From an uncultured Spirochaetales bacterium (GTDB lineage: Bacteria > Spirochaetota > Spirochaetia > Sphaerochaetales > Sphaerochaetaceae): DNA of 64,000 nucleotides. The stretch is from contig CASFDA010000013.1 of the NCBI GenBank assembly GCA_949293335.1, forward strand, positions 310,001 to 374,000, in the 5' to 3' direction. This document shows, piece by piece, positions 9,223 through 18,150 of this stretch. A model generated the notes under the pieces. The model did no database searches. It was not told the origin of the DNA and worked only from the letters and a program-made list of their open reading frames with translations. A program made the translations under genes and the position numbers. Every line of letters starts with the position of its first letter. The stretch's first letter is position 1.

Positions 9223-9394
9223 ATACATAGTAAGCAGGATTGGGTTTTGTTGTTTTATTATCAAGAAAAACTTTATTCGATTCTCATGTCACATCAGTGA
9301 CGAATGAATGAAACTTGATAAATTACAATTAGATGGTGGAGCGATAGACGTTCTAGCCGCTGACCAAGTTAATTTCTCCATCCCTTTTTTGATC

Positions 9395-9423
9395 TTTACA
9401 TTCTTATTTTTTCAAAGTACATT
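9395..9423 (+). promoter_or_regulatory. possible ssrA promoter
   Basis: TTTACA (9395-9400) and TACATT (9418-9423) are 17 bases apart and would start transcription near 9430, about 10 bases before the mature tmRNA 5' end. The -10 match is weak and another placement (TACTAT at 9426) is possible. The upstream stretch 9223-9394 holds no gene I can support. Confidence 0.35.
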
Positions 9424-9440
9424 TTTACTATCGGAAAACC

Positions 9441-9810
9441 GGGGGTGTTTTCTGGTTTCGACTAGCTTTGCCAGGTTATGGACTGCGGGCCAAGAGCTGA
9501 CTTGTAAAACCGGCACAAAAAATTAACTGCAAAGAAAGAAGAAGAGATCGTTCTCGACGACAATCTTGCACTTGCAGCCTAATTAACGCTGCATGGTTAC
9601 TCCGTGTGCTGTTCCTAACACGGTAATAACCATCATAAACAGGGACTTGCGCTGTGGAGGGCATCTTTCCACAGTGGACAATTAAGGATGCTGGTCATCT
9701 CCGCCGTTGGCATTTGACCTTAGGGATGGCAAGATACAGACAAGTGCCTATGCTCCGTAGACGTTCATGGATGGACTGTTAGGACGGGAGTTCGACTCTC
9801 CCCACCTCCA
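9441..9810 (+). ncRNA. ssrA: transfer-messenger RNA (tmRNA)
   Basis: tmRNA rescues stalled ribosomes by trans-translation. The 5' end GGGGGTG pairs with CACCTCC at the 3' end (7 bp, one G-U), followed by unpaired A and no encoded CCA. The tRNA-like features GGTTTCGAC near the 5' end and the TTCGACT T-loop near the 3' end are plain. The tag reading frame starts at GCA 9529 and stops at TAA 9580-9582, giving AKKEEEIVLDDNLALAA, which ends in the typical ALAA degradation signal. Length is about 370 bases. Its protein partner SmpB is encoded about 600 bases downstream on the other strand. Confidence 0.93.
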
Positions 9811-9821
9811 TTTCTTGACAG

Positions 9822-9848
9822 GGGAGAGGAAAGCCTCTCCCTTTATTT
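9822..9848 (+). terminator. ssrA intrinsic terminator
   Basis: GGGAGAGG (9822-9829), loop AAAG, CCTCTCCC (9834-9841), then TTTATTTT. It lies 11 bases after the tmRNA 3' end and just before the TetR gene. Confidence 0.8.
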
Positions 9849-9865
9849 TCAAAGAGGAAAACAGA

Positions 9866-10423
9866 TTGGATAAAAGGGTAAAAAGTACAAAGGAACAGCT
9901 TTATATCAGTTTTCTGAAGATGATGAAGGATTTGCCGATAGAGAAGATCACCATCTCCTCTCTGTGCAAAGTTGCTGGGATCAACCGCAATACTTTCTAT
10001 ACCCATTATGAATCTGTCAGTGCGCTTCTGGTCGAAATTGAGGATAACTTTGCGAATCTCGTCAAGAAGGAATACTACGCCTCGATCGATCCATCTTGCG
10101 CGATCTCTGTAGAGGCTTTCATGGAGAAACTCCTCCTCGTTGTGAAGAACAACATGGAGATCTGCAAGCTCTTCTTCTCGGACAACGGAGACAGGACATT
10201 TGTGACGAAACTTCTGGGAGAGATCTTTCCAGAAATAAATCATCTCTGGTCAGAGATGGCTGTCGATGAAAAATATATCGGCATCGCGTATTCGTATATC
10301 GCAGGTGGGGCAATAAAGGTTATCGAGGACTGGGTACTCCGCGACTGTGATGACGATATAAAGCATCTTGCCTCTTTTTTGGATATGATGATCATGAAAG
10401 GACAGTCGGCGTTCTTTGCCTAG
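9866..10423 (+). CDS. TetR-family transcriptional regulator
   Basis: A 185-residue TetR-like repressor. The N-terminal helix-turn-helix is clear (KITISSLCKVAGINRNTFYT, about residues 27-46), and the C-terminal ligand/dimer domain is not identifiable. The start is placed at TTG 9866, which has AGAGGAAA about 8 bases upstream; the longer open frame runs back into the tmRNA and its terminator and cannot be real. It overlaps the convergent smpB by 4 bases. The target is unknown; no operator-like palindrome is obvious beside it. Confidence 0.8.
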   Translation: MDKRVKSTKEQLYISFLKMMKDLPIEKITISSLCKVAGINRNTFYTHYESVSALLVEIEDNFANLVKKEYYASIDPSCAISVEAFMEKLLLVVKNNMEICKLFFSDNGDRTFVTKLLGEIFPEINHLWSEMAVDEKYIGIAYSYIAGGAIKVIEDWVLRDCDDDIKHLASFLDMMIMKGQSAFFA

Positions 10424-10887
10424 AAGCCGTTTTCCCTCATCTCCCTTCCCGCATCTCTCTTCAGATCCCTCTCCTTGATGGCATCTTTCTTGTCCCTGAC
10501 ATTCTTTCCTCGTGCAAGGGCAATCTCCATCTTCACCTTGTCCTTCTTCATGTAGATTGATATAGGTACGATAGTGAAGCCTTTTTCCCTGACCTTCCGG
10601 TCGAATTTCTTTATCTCCATCTTGTGCGCAAGGAGGCGGCGTGGCCTGTCCTGCTTGTGATTGAATATATTGCCATGGCTGTATGGTTGGATCATGAAGC
10701 CAATCAGGATCAGTTCCCCGTTCCTGATGACCACATAGCTGTCAGAAAAGGAAACACGTCCTTCCCTCACGCTCTTGACTTCGGTGCCAACCAAAGAAAT
10801 ACCGCATTCCAGTGTCTCCACCATTTCGTAATTGAAGAATGCCTTCCTGTTTCTACCTATTTCCTTTCTCTTAGGTTCATCACTCAT
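10420..10887 (-). CDS. smpB: SsrA-binding protein
   Basis: SmpB binds the tRNA-like end of tmRNA and places it in the stalled ribosome. Length is 155 residues, as usual. Family features: NRKAFFNYEMVETLECGISL near the start, the GTEVKSVREGRVSF block, and a basic C-terminal tail (KDAIKERDLKRDAGREMREN) that enters the mRNA channel. It is transcribed with and overlaps the upstream FGE-like gene by 8 bases, and lies close to ssrA, so both trans-translation parts sit within 1.5 kb. Confidence 0.93.
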   Translation of the reverse strand: MSDEPKRKEIGRNRKAFFNYEMVETLECGISLVGTEVKSVREGRVSFSDSYVVIRNGELILIGFMIQPYSHGNIFNHKQDRPRRLLAHKMEIKKFDRKVREKGFTIVPISIYMKKDKVKMEIALARGKNVRDKKDAIKERDLKRDAGREMRENGF

Positions 10888-12265
10888 ATTTTACCAGCCT
10901 CATCCCGAGGTATTCCATCGAATCCTTCTTCATCACGACACCGATGGTCTCCTTGTCCGCCTCTTCGTCTATATAGCTCCCGCCTTTTACAATGACATCG
11001 ATATCATGGAGCAGTTTTTCATCGATATCTTTTCCAAGATAACGGGAAAGGGGAACAAATGGGGTTCTTGTGAATTCCCAGAGGCCTCCGAGAAGATCAT
11101 ATGGAGTACTTTCTCCATCATCGTATGAATATGCCCTTCTTGAGATTTTCCCGGCTGAGAGGAGCGCTGCAATTTCCCATTCCTCGCTTGTTGGAAGATA
11201 ATAATCCACTCCATCTTTCTTGCTCTTCCACTCGGTATACGCCATTGCTGCATAATAACTTATGTTCCTCACAGGCCTTTCAGCTGAAAAGGATGTGGAA
11301 AGGAGCATCCCGTCCAGGTAATGTTCGTCGACCAGACCCTCTCTGATCAGATTGTCTTTGTTCTCCCTGCTCCAGGATGGGTTCTCCTGAAGGAACTCTG
11401 CGAATTCGCTTTCGCTGACCATCCTGTTGCTGATGTAAAAACCATCTGTCGACACATCAATTCCCATTTCTGCGACTTCCGGGTAGCTTCTGCTGACGCT
11501 CCTGCCTATCCTGTAAGTTCCTGCAGGAACGAAAGAGAATCCATCCTCTGACTCGAGATGAACGTTCTGGTAATCAGCTCTCTCTTTTCCGATTTCGCCT
11601 GCATTATTGAATAATTCCTCGACAAGTGCACTGTCATTGGCAAATGGAAGAGTTCCTGCTGCACTCTTGTAGTCAGCAAGCATCTCTTCTGTCGTTATGA
11701 AAGACGAGGAAAGATCCCAGAGTTCGCTATCTTCCGCATTCAGGGCGATGTTGTCCTTTGCCATTTTCTGATAGATATCCTCATACCGGAATACATTGTC
11801 GTATGAAAGTATCCTGGATTCTTCGTTGAGTTTATTGACATAGCTTTGTTTAGTTTCCTGCCAAAGCATCTCTTTCTGGCTCTCCGGGACACTTATCTCC
11901 ACATCCAGAGTTGGTCGCCTGAAGAGCGTGAATAAAACAGGATGATCTATCGTGACCTTCTCTTCCTGGAATGTCATTCCTTCCTTCACATAGGAGAAAG
12001 TATGCTCTCCGGAGGGGATGAATGTGTATGCACCTTCGCTGGAGTTCGTGTATATGCCGTCCACATATACCCCGATATCAGAAAGGGGAGATGTGAAGGA
12101 GACATAGCGTCCTCCCTTGACGATTCCAGGCAGAAGGCCGAAGAGGAAGAACAGAACCAAAAGCAATAGCAAAGCGGAAAATAGTATGCATAATCCGGGA
12201 CGAAGACCGAAGTGGCTTTTTAGTTCGACCTTTTCGACCTCGGGAAGATTTTTCTTTCTGAACAT
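10880..12265 (-). CDS. membrane-anchored FGE/sulfatase-modifying-factor-like protein
   Basis: A 461-residue protein with one N-terminal membrane segment (about residues 27-50). It is followed by a PEGA-like carrier domain (GVYVDGIYTNSSEGAYTFIP, about 66-85) and a C-terminal domain of the formylglycine-generating-enzyme fold (FVPAGTYRIGRS near 243, NISYYAAMAYTEW near 335, YLPTSEEWEIAA, then a final MRLVKYE). The copper-binding cysteines of true FGE are not seen, so it is probably a structural or binding member of the fold, facing the periplasm. It is co-transcribed with smpB, and its promoter predicts a leaderless mRNA. Confidence 0.7.
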   Translation of the reverse strand: MFRKKNLPEVEKVELKSHFGLRPGLCILFSALLLLLVLFFLFGLLPGIVKGGRYVSFTSPLSDIGVYVDGIYTNSSEGAYTFIPSGEHTFSYVKEGMTFQEEKVTIDHPVLFTLFRRPTLDVEISVPESQKEMLWQETKQSYVNKLNEESRILSYDNVFRYEDIYQKMAKDNIALNAEDSELWDLSSSFITTEEMLADYKSAAGTLPFANDSALVEELFNNAGEIGKERADYQNVHLESEDGFSFVPAGTYRIGRSVSRSYPEVAEMGIDVSTDGFYISNRMVSESEFAEFLQENPSWSRENKDNLIREGLVDEHYLDGMLLSTSFSAERPVRNISYYAAMAYTEWKSKKDGVDYYLPTSEEWEIAALLSAGKISRRAYSYDDGESTPYDLLGGLWEFTRTPFVPLSRYLGKDIDEKLLHDIDVIVKGGSYIDEEADKETIGVVMKKDSMEYLGMRLVKYE

Positions 12266-12272
12266 GATGTAA

Positions 12273-12301
12273 AATTAATCTCACTGGAAAATAATTGTCA
12301 A
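12273..12301 (-). promoter_or_regulatory. promoter of the FGE-like/smpB operon (leaderless geometry)
   Basis: On the minus strand a perfect TTGACA (12301-12296) is followed after 17 bases by TTAATT (12278-12273) and after 7 more by the ATG at 12265. There is no Shine-Dalgarno sequence. The expected start of transcription falls on or next to the start codon. Confidence 0.6.
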
Positions 12302-12305
12302 CGAG

Positions 12306-12333
12306 TTCAAAGCGAGTTGTTTTGTGCTATCAT
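12306..12333 (+). promoter_or_regulatory. promoter of the DegT-like/nadK/recN operon (leaderless geometry)
   Basis: TTCAAA (12306-12311), 16 bases, then an extended -10 TGCTATCAT (12325-12333) ending 6 bases before ATG 12340. No Shine-Dalgarno sequence precedes that ATG. It is divergent from, and partly overlapping in space with, the FGE-like promoter. Confidence 0.5.
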
Positions 12334-12339
12334 GTCCAC

Positions 12340-13380
12340 ATGGCCTCTTTGATACGTTTCAACAAACCGACTCTCCTCAGGCGAGACATGGATGCGGTTC
12401 TACAGACAATGGTCGATGAAAAGATCGGACCGGGGGAGAAGAAGAGGGAATTCGTAAAGAATTTTTCTCTCTACATAGGATGTAAGGATGGCATTGCCTT
12501 GAGAACATATCCAGATGCGATCCGCTTTTCGCTCAAGGCATTGGGTTTTTCAAGTGGTGACAAGATCGCCATTTCTGTCTTTTCTCCAGAGATTGTCTAC
12601 TCAGTTCTTTCTGACTATGGTCTTGATGTGATGATCGTGGATTCTTCCAAGACTAGTCCTATCGATGAAGAAAGGTTAGCCGGGCTTAAGGATGAAGGAC
12701 TCAAGGGGATCTACCTGTTCGATCCGTATGGATTTTTGCCGGAAGATAGCGAAGCTTTTTCAAATCTTTCCCTGCCCATCATAGAGGACATTTCGGAATC
12801 TCTTGGCTCATATTATGAGGAAGGACCTAAGGCTGGAAGTTTCGGTAGTGTTATAGTCACTTCCTTTGAAGAACGTTCTTTGGTAAGTACGGCAGGAGGT
12901 TCGGGAGTATTCTCGAGAAAAGATGAGATCGTCTCGAAGTTGAAGGAGGAGAGCAGGAAAAGCGGAAAGTATACTGATATGCCAGATCTGAATGCGGCCC
13001 TGGGAAACATACAGCTGATCAAGCTTGATGAGACACTTGCGATCAGGCGTGAGATGGTGAAGGCCTACCAGGCATCGCTGATGCAGGGAGAGGCCAAGCC
13101 CTTCCTTCCAAAAACATCCTCGTTTGTCGCTAATGGTTATGCGTTTCCCCTTATTGTTGAAGGAAAAAGCGAGGATGCAATTGATTTCGCAAAGAAGAAT
13201 GGGGTTGCTGTCGAAAAGAGCTTCACAGAGGCTGTCGGGTACAGGTACAGGGAGAATTACAACCTCTATCCGAATGCGAACGCGGCTCTTTCAAGATCAC
13301 TTTCCTTTCCCCTCTATCCTATGCTCAGGCGACAGGAGCTGGATATAATTGAAAAGGTGATAAGACATATCGGAGGCTAG
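12340..13380 (+). CDS. DegT/DnrJ-like aminotransferase fold without the PLP lysine
   Basis: A 346-residue protein with the layout of DegT/DnrJ/EryC1 sugar aminotransferases: RFNKPTLLRRDMDAV at the start, the IIEDISESLGS block near 147, GSFGSV, then SFEERSLVSTAGGSGV near 175. In active members this last block reads SF...K followed by Gly-rich residues; here the Lys that forms the Schiff base is absent (Glu-Arg-Ser). It may be a regulator or structural protein. I start at ATG 12340 because the promoter ends 6 bases before it; a longer frame from 12295 starts inside the promoter. It is 2 bases from nadK. Confidence 0.65.
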   Translation: MASLIRFNKPTLLRRDMDAVLQTMVDEKIGPGEKKREFVKNFSLYIGCKDGIALRTYPDAIRFSLKALGFSSGDKIAISVFSPEIVYSVLSDYGLDVMIVDSSKTSPIDEERLAGLKDEGLKGIYLFDPYGFLPEDSEAFSNLSLPIIEDISESLGSYYEEGPKAGSFGSVIVTSFEERSLVSTAGGSGVFSRKDEIVSKLKEESRKSGKYTDMPDLNAALGNIQLIKLDETLAIRREMVKAYQASLMQGEAKPFLPKTSSFVANGYAFPLIVEGKSEDAIDFAKKNGVAVEKSFTEAVGYRYRENYNLYPNANAALSRSLSFPLYPMLRRQELDIIEKVIRHIGG

Positions 13381-13382
13381 AG

Positions 13383-14237
13383 TTGGTAACGCTTGGTCAT
13401 GTGACAATAGTTGCAAATGGGGTGAAGAAAGAATCTCTCTCCGTCCTGAAGGAGATAACAGATTACCTCGATGGAAAAGGGATAAGGCATCTTGAGATAC
13501 TGACCTATGAAAGCACAGAGGATTTCACCGTTCCTTACGATACGGATCTTGTGATCTCGCTTGGCGGAGATGGAACTGTGCTTTCCGTTGCACGCAAAGT
13601 CCACGAGATGGGACATGTGATACTCCCTGTCAACCTCGGAACGTTCGGTTATATCACAGAGATTTCCAAAGACGAGTGGAAGGAGGAGATCGAGAATTAC
13701 ATCAACGGCAAGGCAGTGATCTCAAGGCGTCTGATGCTGCGTGTTGCTGTGAAGCGAAAAGGGAGACAGGTCTTTTCCTCCTATGCGCTCAATGAGGCCA
13801 CGATCAGTTCTAGTGGAATTAGCAAGGTGGTCAAGCTCGAATTGTATCTCGACAAGACCAAGGCAGGCATATTCAAGGCAGACGGCCTTATTGTGGCAAC
13901 ACCAACGGGTTCGACCGGTTATAGTCTCGCGGCTGGAGGACCGATACTTTCTTCTGAAATATCTGCATTCATCATCACCCCGATTTGTGCGTTCACCCTT
14001 TCCAACCGTCCGCTTGTGACAGATAGTTCAAGCCATGTGAGCATAAAGGTAATGCCCGGGCAGAGAACGGATGTCGTCCTGACCGTCGACGGACAGATAA
14101 GTTTTGTCCTTGAGGAAGAGGATGAGATTGAGATAGAGAAATCCCGTAGCCGCACGATCCTCCTTTCGAGCAACAGGCGTAACTACATGGAGGTCATCAG
14201 GGATAAGCTCAACTGGCTGGGAGAGATGCATGCTTGA
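13383..14237 (+). CDS. nadK: NAD kinase
   Basis: Phosphorylates NAD to NADP. The GGDGT motif near residue 61, NLGTFGYITEI near 88, the NEATISS block and the TPTGSTGYSLAAGGPIL motif near 175 are all present, so the enzyme should be active. 284 residues is normal. The start is TTG, with GGAGG 6 bases upstream inside the end of the preceding gene. Its end overlaps the recN start by 8 bases, so it is co-translated with recN. Confidence 0.93.
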   Translation: MVTLGHVTIVANGVKKESLSVLKEITDYLDGKGIRHLEILTYESTEDFTVPYDTDLVISLGGDGTVLSVARKVHEMGHVILPVNLGTFGYITEISKDEWKEEIENYINGKAVISRRLMLRVAVKRKGRQVFSSYALNEATISSSGISKVVKLELYLDKTKAGIFKADGLIVATPTGSTGYSLAAGGPILSSEISAFIITPICAFTLSNRPLVTDSSSHVSIKVMPGQRTDVVLTVDGQISFVLEEEDEIEIEKSRSRTILLSSNRRNYMEVIRDKLNWLGEMHA

Positions 14238-15876
14238 ATGGATTTCTATAAGAAACTATGTATTGATAGACTCGCTTGATCTTGAGCTTTCCGAGGGATT
14301 CTCGACACTCACTGGAGAAACGGGATCCGGCAAGTCGATCCTGCTCTCTTCGCTTTCCCTTGCCCTTGGTGGCAAAGTGGAGAAAAGTGCTATCAGGAAT
14401 GGAGAGAAAGAATGTTCTGTTTCCCTTCTTTTTTCAGCTGTCCCGGATTCTGTCACCTCTTATCTGGAGGAACATGGAATAAAGAGCGAGTCCGATGGAG
14501 AGCTGATCATAAGGCGCATATTGAAGGAGAACGGGAGAAGCCAGTCTTTTCTCAATGGGGAGAGCGTCAGTGCACGAGAACTGGAGGAAATAGGATCATA
14601 TCTTCTGGACATTTCCAGCCAACATTCGTATCAGAAGCTTCTGTCGAAGAAAAAAGAACTTGAGATGCTTGATTCAAGTGGTGGTCTCAATGAACTGAAG
14701 AATAGCGTGAGGAAGGAGTACAGCACATATTCGGATCTGATAAGGAGAAGAGACGAACTTATTTCAGAGAGGAAGAAGGGAGAAGAGGACAGGGAATATA
14801 ATGAGTATCTCCTGAAAGAGCTTGAGAGTGCCAATCTGAAAATAGGTGAAGATGAGGAACTTGAAGAGAAACTTCACCTCTACTCTTCATCTGAATACAT
14901 CGTCGAGAATCTGAATGCATCCCTTTCTAGCCTCTCGTCAGCTTCCTCTTGCCTTTCAGATGGCCTCTCTTTCATGCAAAAGGCAAGGAAAAAGGATGAG
15001 TCGCTTGATGAGTATCTGGATCGGCTGGAGTCTGTTTCGATAGAGCTCGAGGATATATCATCGTCACTTGGCTCGAGACTTTCGTCTTTTGATTTTGATC
15101 CATATGAGATTGAGAAGATGAATGAGCGCCTTGCCTTGTTGCAGAGGATAAGGAAAAGACATGGAGGCTCCATTGAAAATGCGATCAAGCGGAGAAATGA
15201 GCTTATATTGATCCTTGAAGATGGCCAGGCTTTCGATGAGAAGATCGAAAAACTTGAAAAGGAGATAGCAGGGGCGAAGACCAAGCTTGAAAATCTTTCT
15301 GAAAAGCTGACTGACAAGAGGAAGAAATGGGCAAAAGAGCTTTCCGGGAGGACTAGCGGCTATCTCAGGAGGCTTGGCATGAACGATGCCCTTTTCCTCA
15401 TTTCCATAAAGGAAAAGGACCTCTCTCCTGATGGAAAGGATGATATAGAATTCCTTCTCAGGGCGAATAAGGGAGAGAAGATGCTATCGTTGGATAAAGC
15501 TGCTTCAGGAGGAGAGCTTTCCAGAATCATGCTCAGCATAAAGATGGCCTTTTCAGACTCTGATGATGTTCCTACGATCATCTTTGACGAGATTGATGCC
15601 GGGATAGGGGGCGAGACTGCAAATCAGGTGGCGATGCTTGTAAAGGAACTTTCTGAAAAGCGTCAGGTGATCTCTATCACGCATCTGGCGCAGATCGCAT
15701 CAAAAGCAGATGTGCAGTTCAAGGTCGAGAAGAGAGAAGAAAAGGGGAGGACCATAAGCTTTGTGCATAAGCTTGACAAAGAAGAGCGAATACATGAGAT
15801 AGCACGTCTCCTGAGCGGAAATGAGAGCGAACTTTCGCTCTCACATGCCTCATCTCTCCTCGAAGTTCAGCTCTGA
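14230..15876 (+). CDS. recN: DNA repair protein RecN
   Basis: An SMC-like ATPase for double-strand break repair (548 residues, normal size). Walker A GETGSGKS lies near residue 30, a long Glu/Lys/Ser-rich coiled coil fills about 150-360, the signature ASGGELSRIMLSIK is near 421, Walker B IIFDEIDAGIGG near 448, and the His switch ITHLAQIAS near 480. It is third in the operon after the DegT-like gene and nadK. The last 27 bases overlap the tail of the convergent GH57 gene, with no terminator visible between them. Confidence 0.93.
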   Translation: MLEWISIRNYVLIDSLDLELSEGFSTLTGETGSGKSILLSSLSLALGGKVEKSAIRNGEKECSVSLLFSAVPDSVTSYLEEHGIKSESDGELIIRRILKENGRSQSFLNGESVSARELEEIGSYLLDISSQHSYQKLLSKKKELEMLDSSGGLNELKNSVRKEYSTYSDLIRRRDELISERKKGEEDREYNEYLLKELESANLKIGEDEELEEKLHLYSSSEYIVENLNASLSSLSSASSCLSDGLSFMQKARKKDESLDEYLDRLESVSIELEDISSSLGSRLSSFDFDPYEIEKMNERLALLQRIRKRHGGSIENAIKRRNELILILEDGQAFDEKIEKLEKEIAGAKTKLENLSEKLTDKRKKWAKELSGRTSGYLRRLGMNDALFLISIKEKDLSPDGKDDIEFLLRANKGEKMLSLDKAASGGELSRIMLSIKMAFSDSDDVPTIIFDEIDAGIGGETANQVAMLVKELSEKRQVISITHLAQIASKADVQFKVEKREEKGRTISFVHKLDKEERIHEIARLLSGNESELSLSHASSLLEVQL

Positions 15877-18120
15877 GAACACCTTCTTTCCAAGTTCTGG
15901 GTCTATCTGTAATTCGAGTTCTCCTGTGTAATAGCGGTAAACGACATCCTGAAGATCGGTGCTCTCAGGCTCGAAGCCATGGGATCTTGCAAGGGAAAGA
16001 AGTGCTATTATCATCCTTGCCCTCGTATTGTCCAGGCTGCCGTCCCTGATTTCCTTTGCAATGGACCTTGCCTTTGCAGAAAGCACCTGACAGATTACAC
16101 TCCGTTCAGATTTCCTTCCATTCTTGTTGATGAAGTCCAGTATCACTCCTATCTTTGTCATCTCATCGCTATTCAGTATTCCCATCCTCGTCATGACAAA
16201 GAACGATTTGACGATCTTTATCGCAATGCCAAGGTTCTCTAGAAGTTCTGTCTCCATAGGCATGTAGAGCCTGTTCCTCACTATAAGGGAATAGTGTGTG
16301 AGCGAACGGCTCATCCCGCTCAGTTCATTGTATGTGACCTGATTCATCGTATTGTCGATCCAGGAGGCTGCGTAGGAAAGGATAAGAGGGGGAATATCGT
16401 CATAGGTAACCCTCTTGTGCCTCTGGATATGGCTGTATGATGACTCTTCAGTCAAATAGAGACTCATTCCCAGCTCGAAACCAGAAGAGGACAGGATGCG
16501 GAATCTGAACTCCTCGAGACTCTCTGTGTCCACTATCGAGAGCTGTGAATCCTTGTTCACAGAAAAGTCTTCACCGATCAGGGCGAACTTTCCATAGCGC
16601 ATCTCGAATTCCTCTTCGGTCGCGAATATCCTGTTCAGATAGAAGAAGATGACTGCCTCTACTTCTCCTGAGAGACCTTTCAGCTGGCTTTCCGCGATCT
16701 GCATCCCGTCTGTCAGTTCACTCTTGATCTTCCTGAGCTCTTCAAAGAACGGCAGGAGGATATCCTTCTCCTGATAATTCTGCAGAAGTGATACTGCGTA
16801 GCACGCGTTTTTTATAGACAGCCTTGTCTCCGGCGTGTCAAGCACAACATTGGCAAAAGAGGCGGAAGTAAACGCGTAGTTCATATAGACCCGTGCCCAT
16901 ATAAGCTTCAAGAGCTTTTCCTTCTCTTCGTCTTTTAGAGAGTACTCTTCCTTCATTCTCGAGAAGAACGTGTCCGCATTTTCCTTTTTGGTGACGAAGT
17001 CAGAACTCAATGTAAAAAACTGAGAGGGGTAGAGCCTGCCTGAAAAGAGGCTGATAACCTCTTTTGAGATTATGTCCTTTATACCTTTGTTAAGAATGTT
17101 CAGACTCTGCCTGTAATTCTCTTTCCATCTGAAGCGTGTCTTCTCCTCATCTTTACGGATGATGTGGAAAGAAGAGTAGGGCTTGTCCTTGCTCCCTTCT
17201 CGGTAGGTGAGGACAGCTGTCTTCTTGATCTCGAAGTGATCAAGATATTTTCCGTAGTTCGTGAACTCGATATCATTGGATGAAAGAACTTTCTTCTCAA
17301 GGGCGGAAAGTGCCATGTCCCCATATGGCTCGAGATGTCCGAATGCCTCTCCGTCTGTGACTATCTGCACGAGGTAATTCTTCTCTTTCTCTTTCCGGAT
17401 CCTTTCAAGAAGCTTGTCTGCACTCTTCAATAGTCCCTTGTAGCCGACATCCTCTGAGAGTTTGTCGTTGTAGAAGAAGGCAGCGATCCGCTCCTTCCTG
17501 CCTTCGACATAGAAAGGCTCTGATGTGTTGACCTTCTCTTCCGGCATTATCTTGCCATTCATGTCAAGTATCAAGCCAACCTGTCGGGGTGAAAGGATGA
17601 TGAACTTTATGCCAGAAGTGACAAGGAAATCTATTATGTCTTTGTTAACCGCCATATCTGGTAGCCAGAACCCCTCTGCTTTCCTGCCGAAAGTGTTTTC
17701 AAAGTGCCTCAATCCCCATTCGATTTCTATCCTTGCATCTTCCTTCTCGTCGAGGGGAAGTATGGTGTGGCTGAAACTCTCTGCGATCGCATTGCCATGA
17801 CCGAGCTTGTCAAGCGAGTATTTGTCAGCATCAATGAGATAGGAGAGGAAGGTGGGATGTTTTTCCTTTATCCAGTTAAGCAGCGTCGGGCTGAAATTGA
17901 ATGATATGTGCCTGTAGTTGTTGTTGATTGAGATAATCTTTCCTGAAGGGGATAGATAACGTGAAAATGCGTTTGCCTTGTATGTGCTGTTGTAGATCTT
18001 CTCATTCCAGTTCAAATAAGGAACGACCACATTGTCTTTGGGAACTTCACCTGTAGAGGGATTTTCTCTCGGTGGCTGGTGGAAGTGTCCGTGGATAATG
18101 AGATATGCTGTACTGTCCAT
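15850..18120 (-). CDS. GH57-family glycoside hydrolase with DUF3536-type C-terminus
   Basis: A 756-residue GH57 protein. HGHFHQPPRENP at residues 10-21 is the hallmark N-terminal histidine motif, and the region after about residue 320 matches the long helical DUF3536-type part. The position of the nucleophile, normally Glu in WLPE, reads GFWLPDMAV with Asp155, and the acid block reads TDGEAFGHLEPYGD, keeping the Asp but with Leu for a usual His. It may be an alpha-glucan enzyme with changed or lost activity. It is divergent from the DUF4912/GH57 operon, with which it shares a control region. Confidence 0.8.
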   Translation of the reverse strand: MDSTAYLIIHGHFHQPPRENPSTGEVPKDNVVVPYLNWNEKIYNSTYKANAFSRYLSPSGKIISINNNYRHISFNFSPTLLNWIKEKHPTFLSYLIDADKYSLDKLGHGNAIAESFSHTILPLDEKEDARIEIEWGLRHFENTFGRKAEGFWLPDMAVNKDIIDFLVTSGIKFIILSPRQVGLILDMNGKIMPEEKVNTSEPFYVEGRKERIAAFFYNDKLSEDVGYKGLLKSADKLLERIRKEKEKNYLVQIVTDGEAFGHLEPYGDMALSALEKKVLSSNDIEFTNYGKYLDHFEIKKTAVLTYREGSKDKPYSSFHIIRKDEEKTRFRWKENYRQSLNILNKGIKDIISKEVISLFSGRLYPSQFFTLSSDFVTKKENADTFFSRMKEEYSLKDEEKEKLLKLIWARVYMNYAFTSASFANVVLDTPETRLSIKNACYAVSLLQNYQEKDILLPFFEELRKIKSELTDGMQIAESQLKGLSGEVEAVIFFYLNRIFATEEEFEMRYGKFALIGEDFSVNKDSQLSIVDTESLEEFRFRILSSSGFELGMSLYLTEESSYSHIQRHKRVTYDDIPPLILSYAASWIDNTMNQVTYNELSGMSRSLTHYSLIVRNRLYMPMETELLENLGIAIKIVKSFFVMTRMGILNSDEMTKIGVILDFINKNGRKSERSVICQVLSAKARSIAKEIRDGSLDNTRARMIIALLSLARSHGFEPESTDLQDVVYRYYTGELELQIDPELGKKVFSELNFEER

Positions 18121-18126
18121 GAGGGT

Positions 18127-18135
18127 ATTGTACCA
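18127..18135 (-). promoter_or_regulatory. extended -10 of the GH57 gene (leaderless geometry)
   Basis: On the minus strand TGGTACAAT (18135-18127) is an extended -10 that ends 6 bases before ATG 18120. There is no Shine-Dalgarno sequence and no good -35, as expected for extended -10 promoters. Confidence 0.5.
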
Positions 18136-18150
18136 TAAAAGAGGTGTTAT

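Noticed and set aside
9308-9526. 72-codon frame starting MKLDKLQLDGG
   Set aside because: It runs through the predicted ssrA promoter into tmRNA and has no ribosome site.
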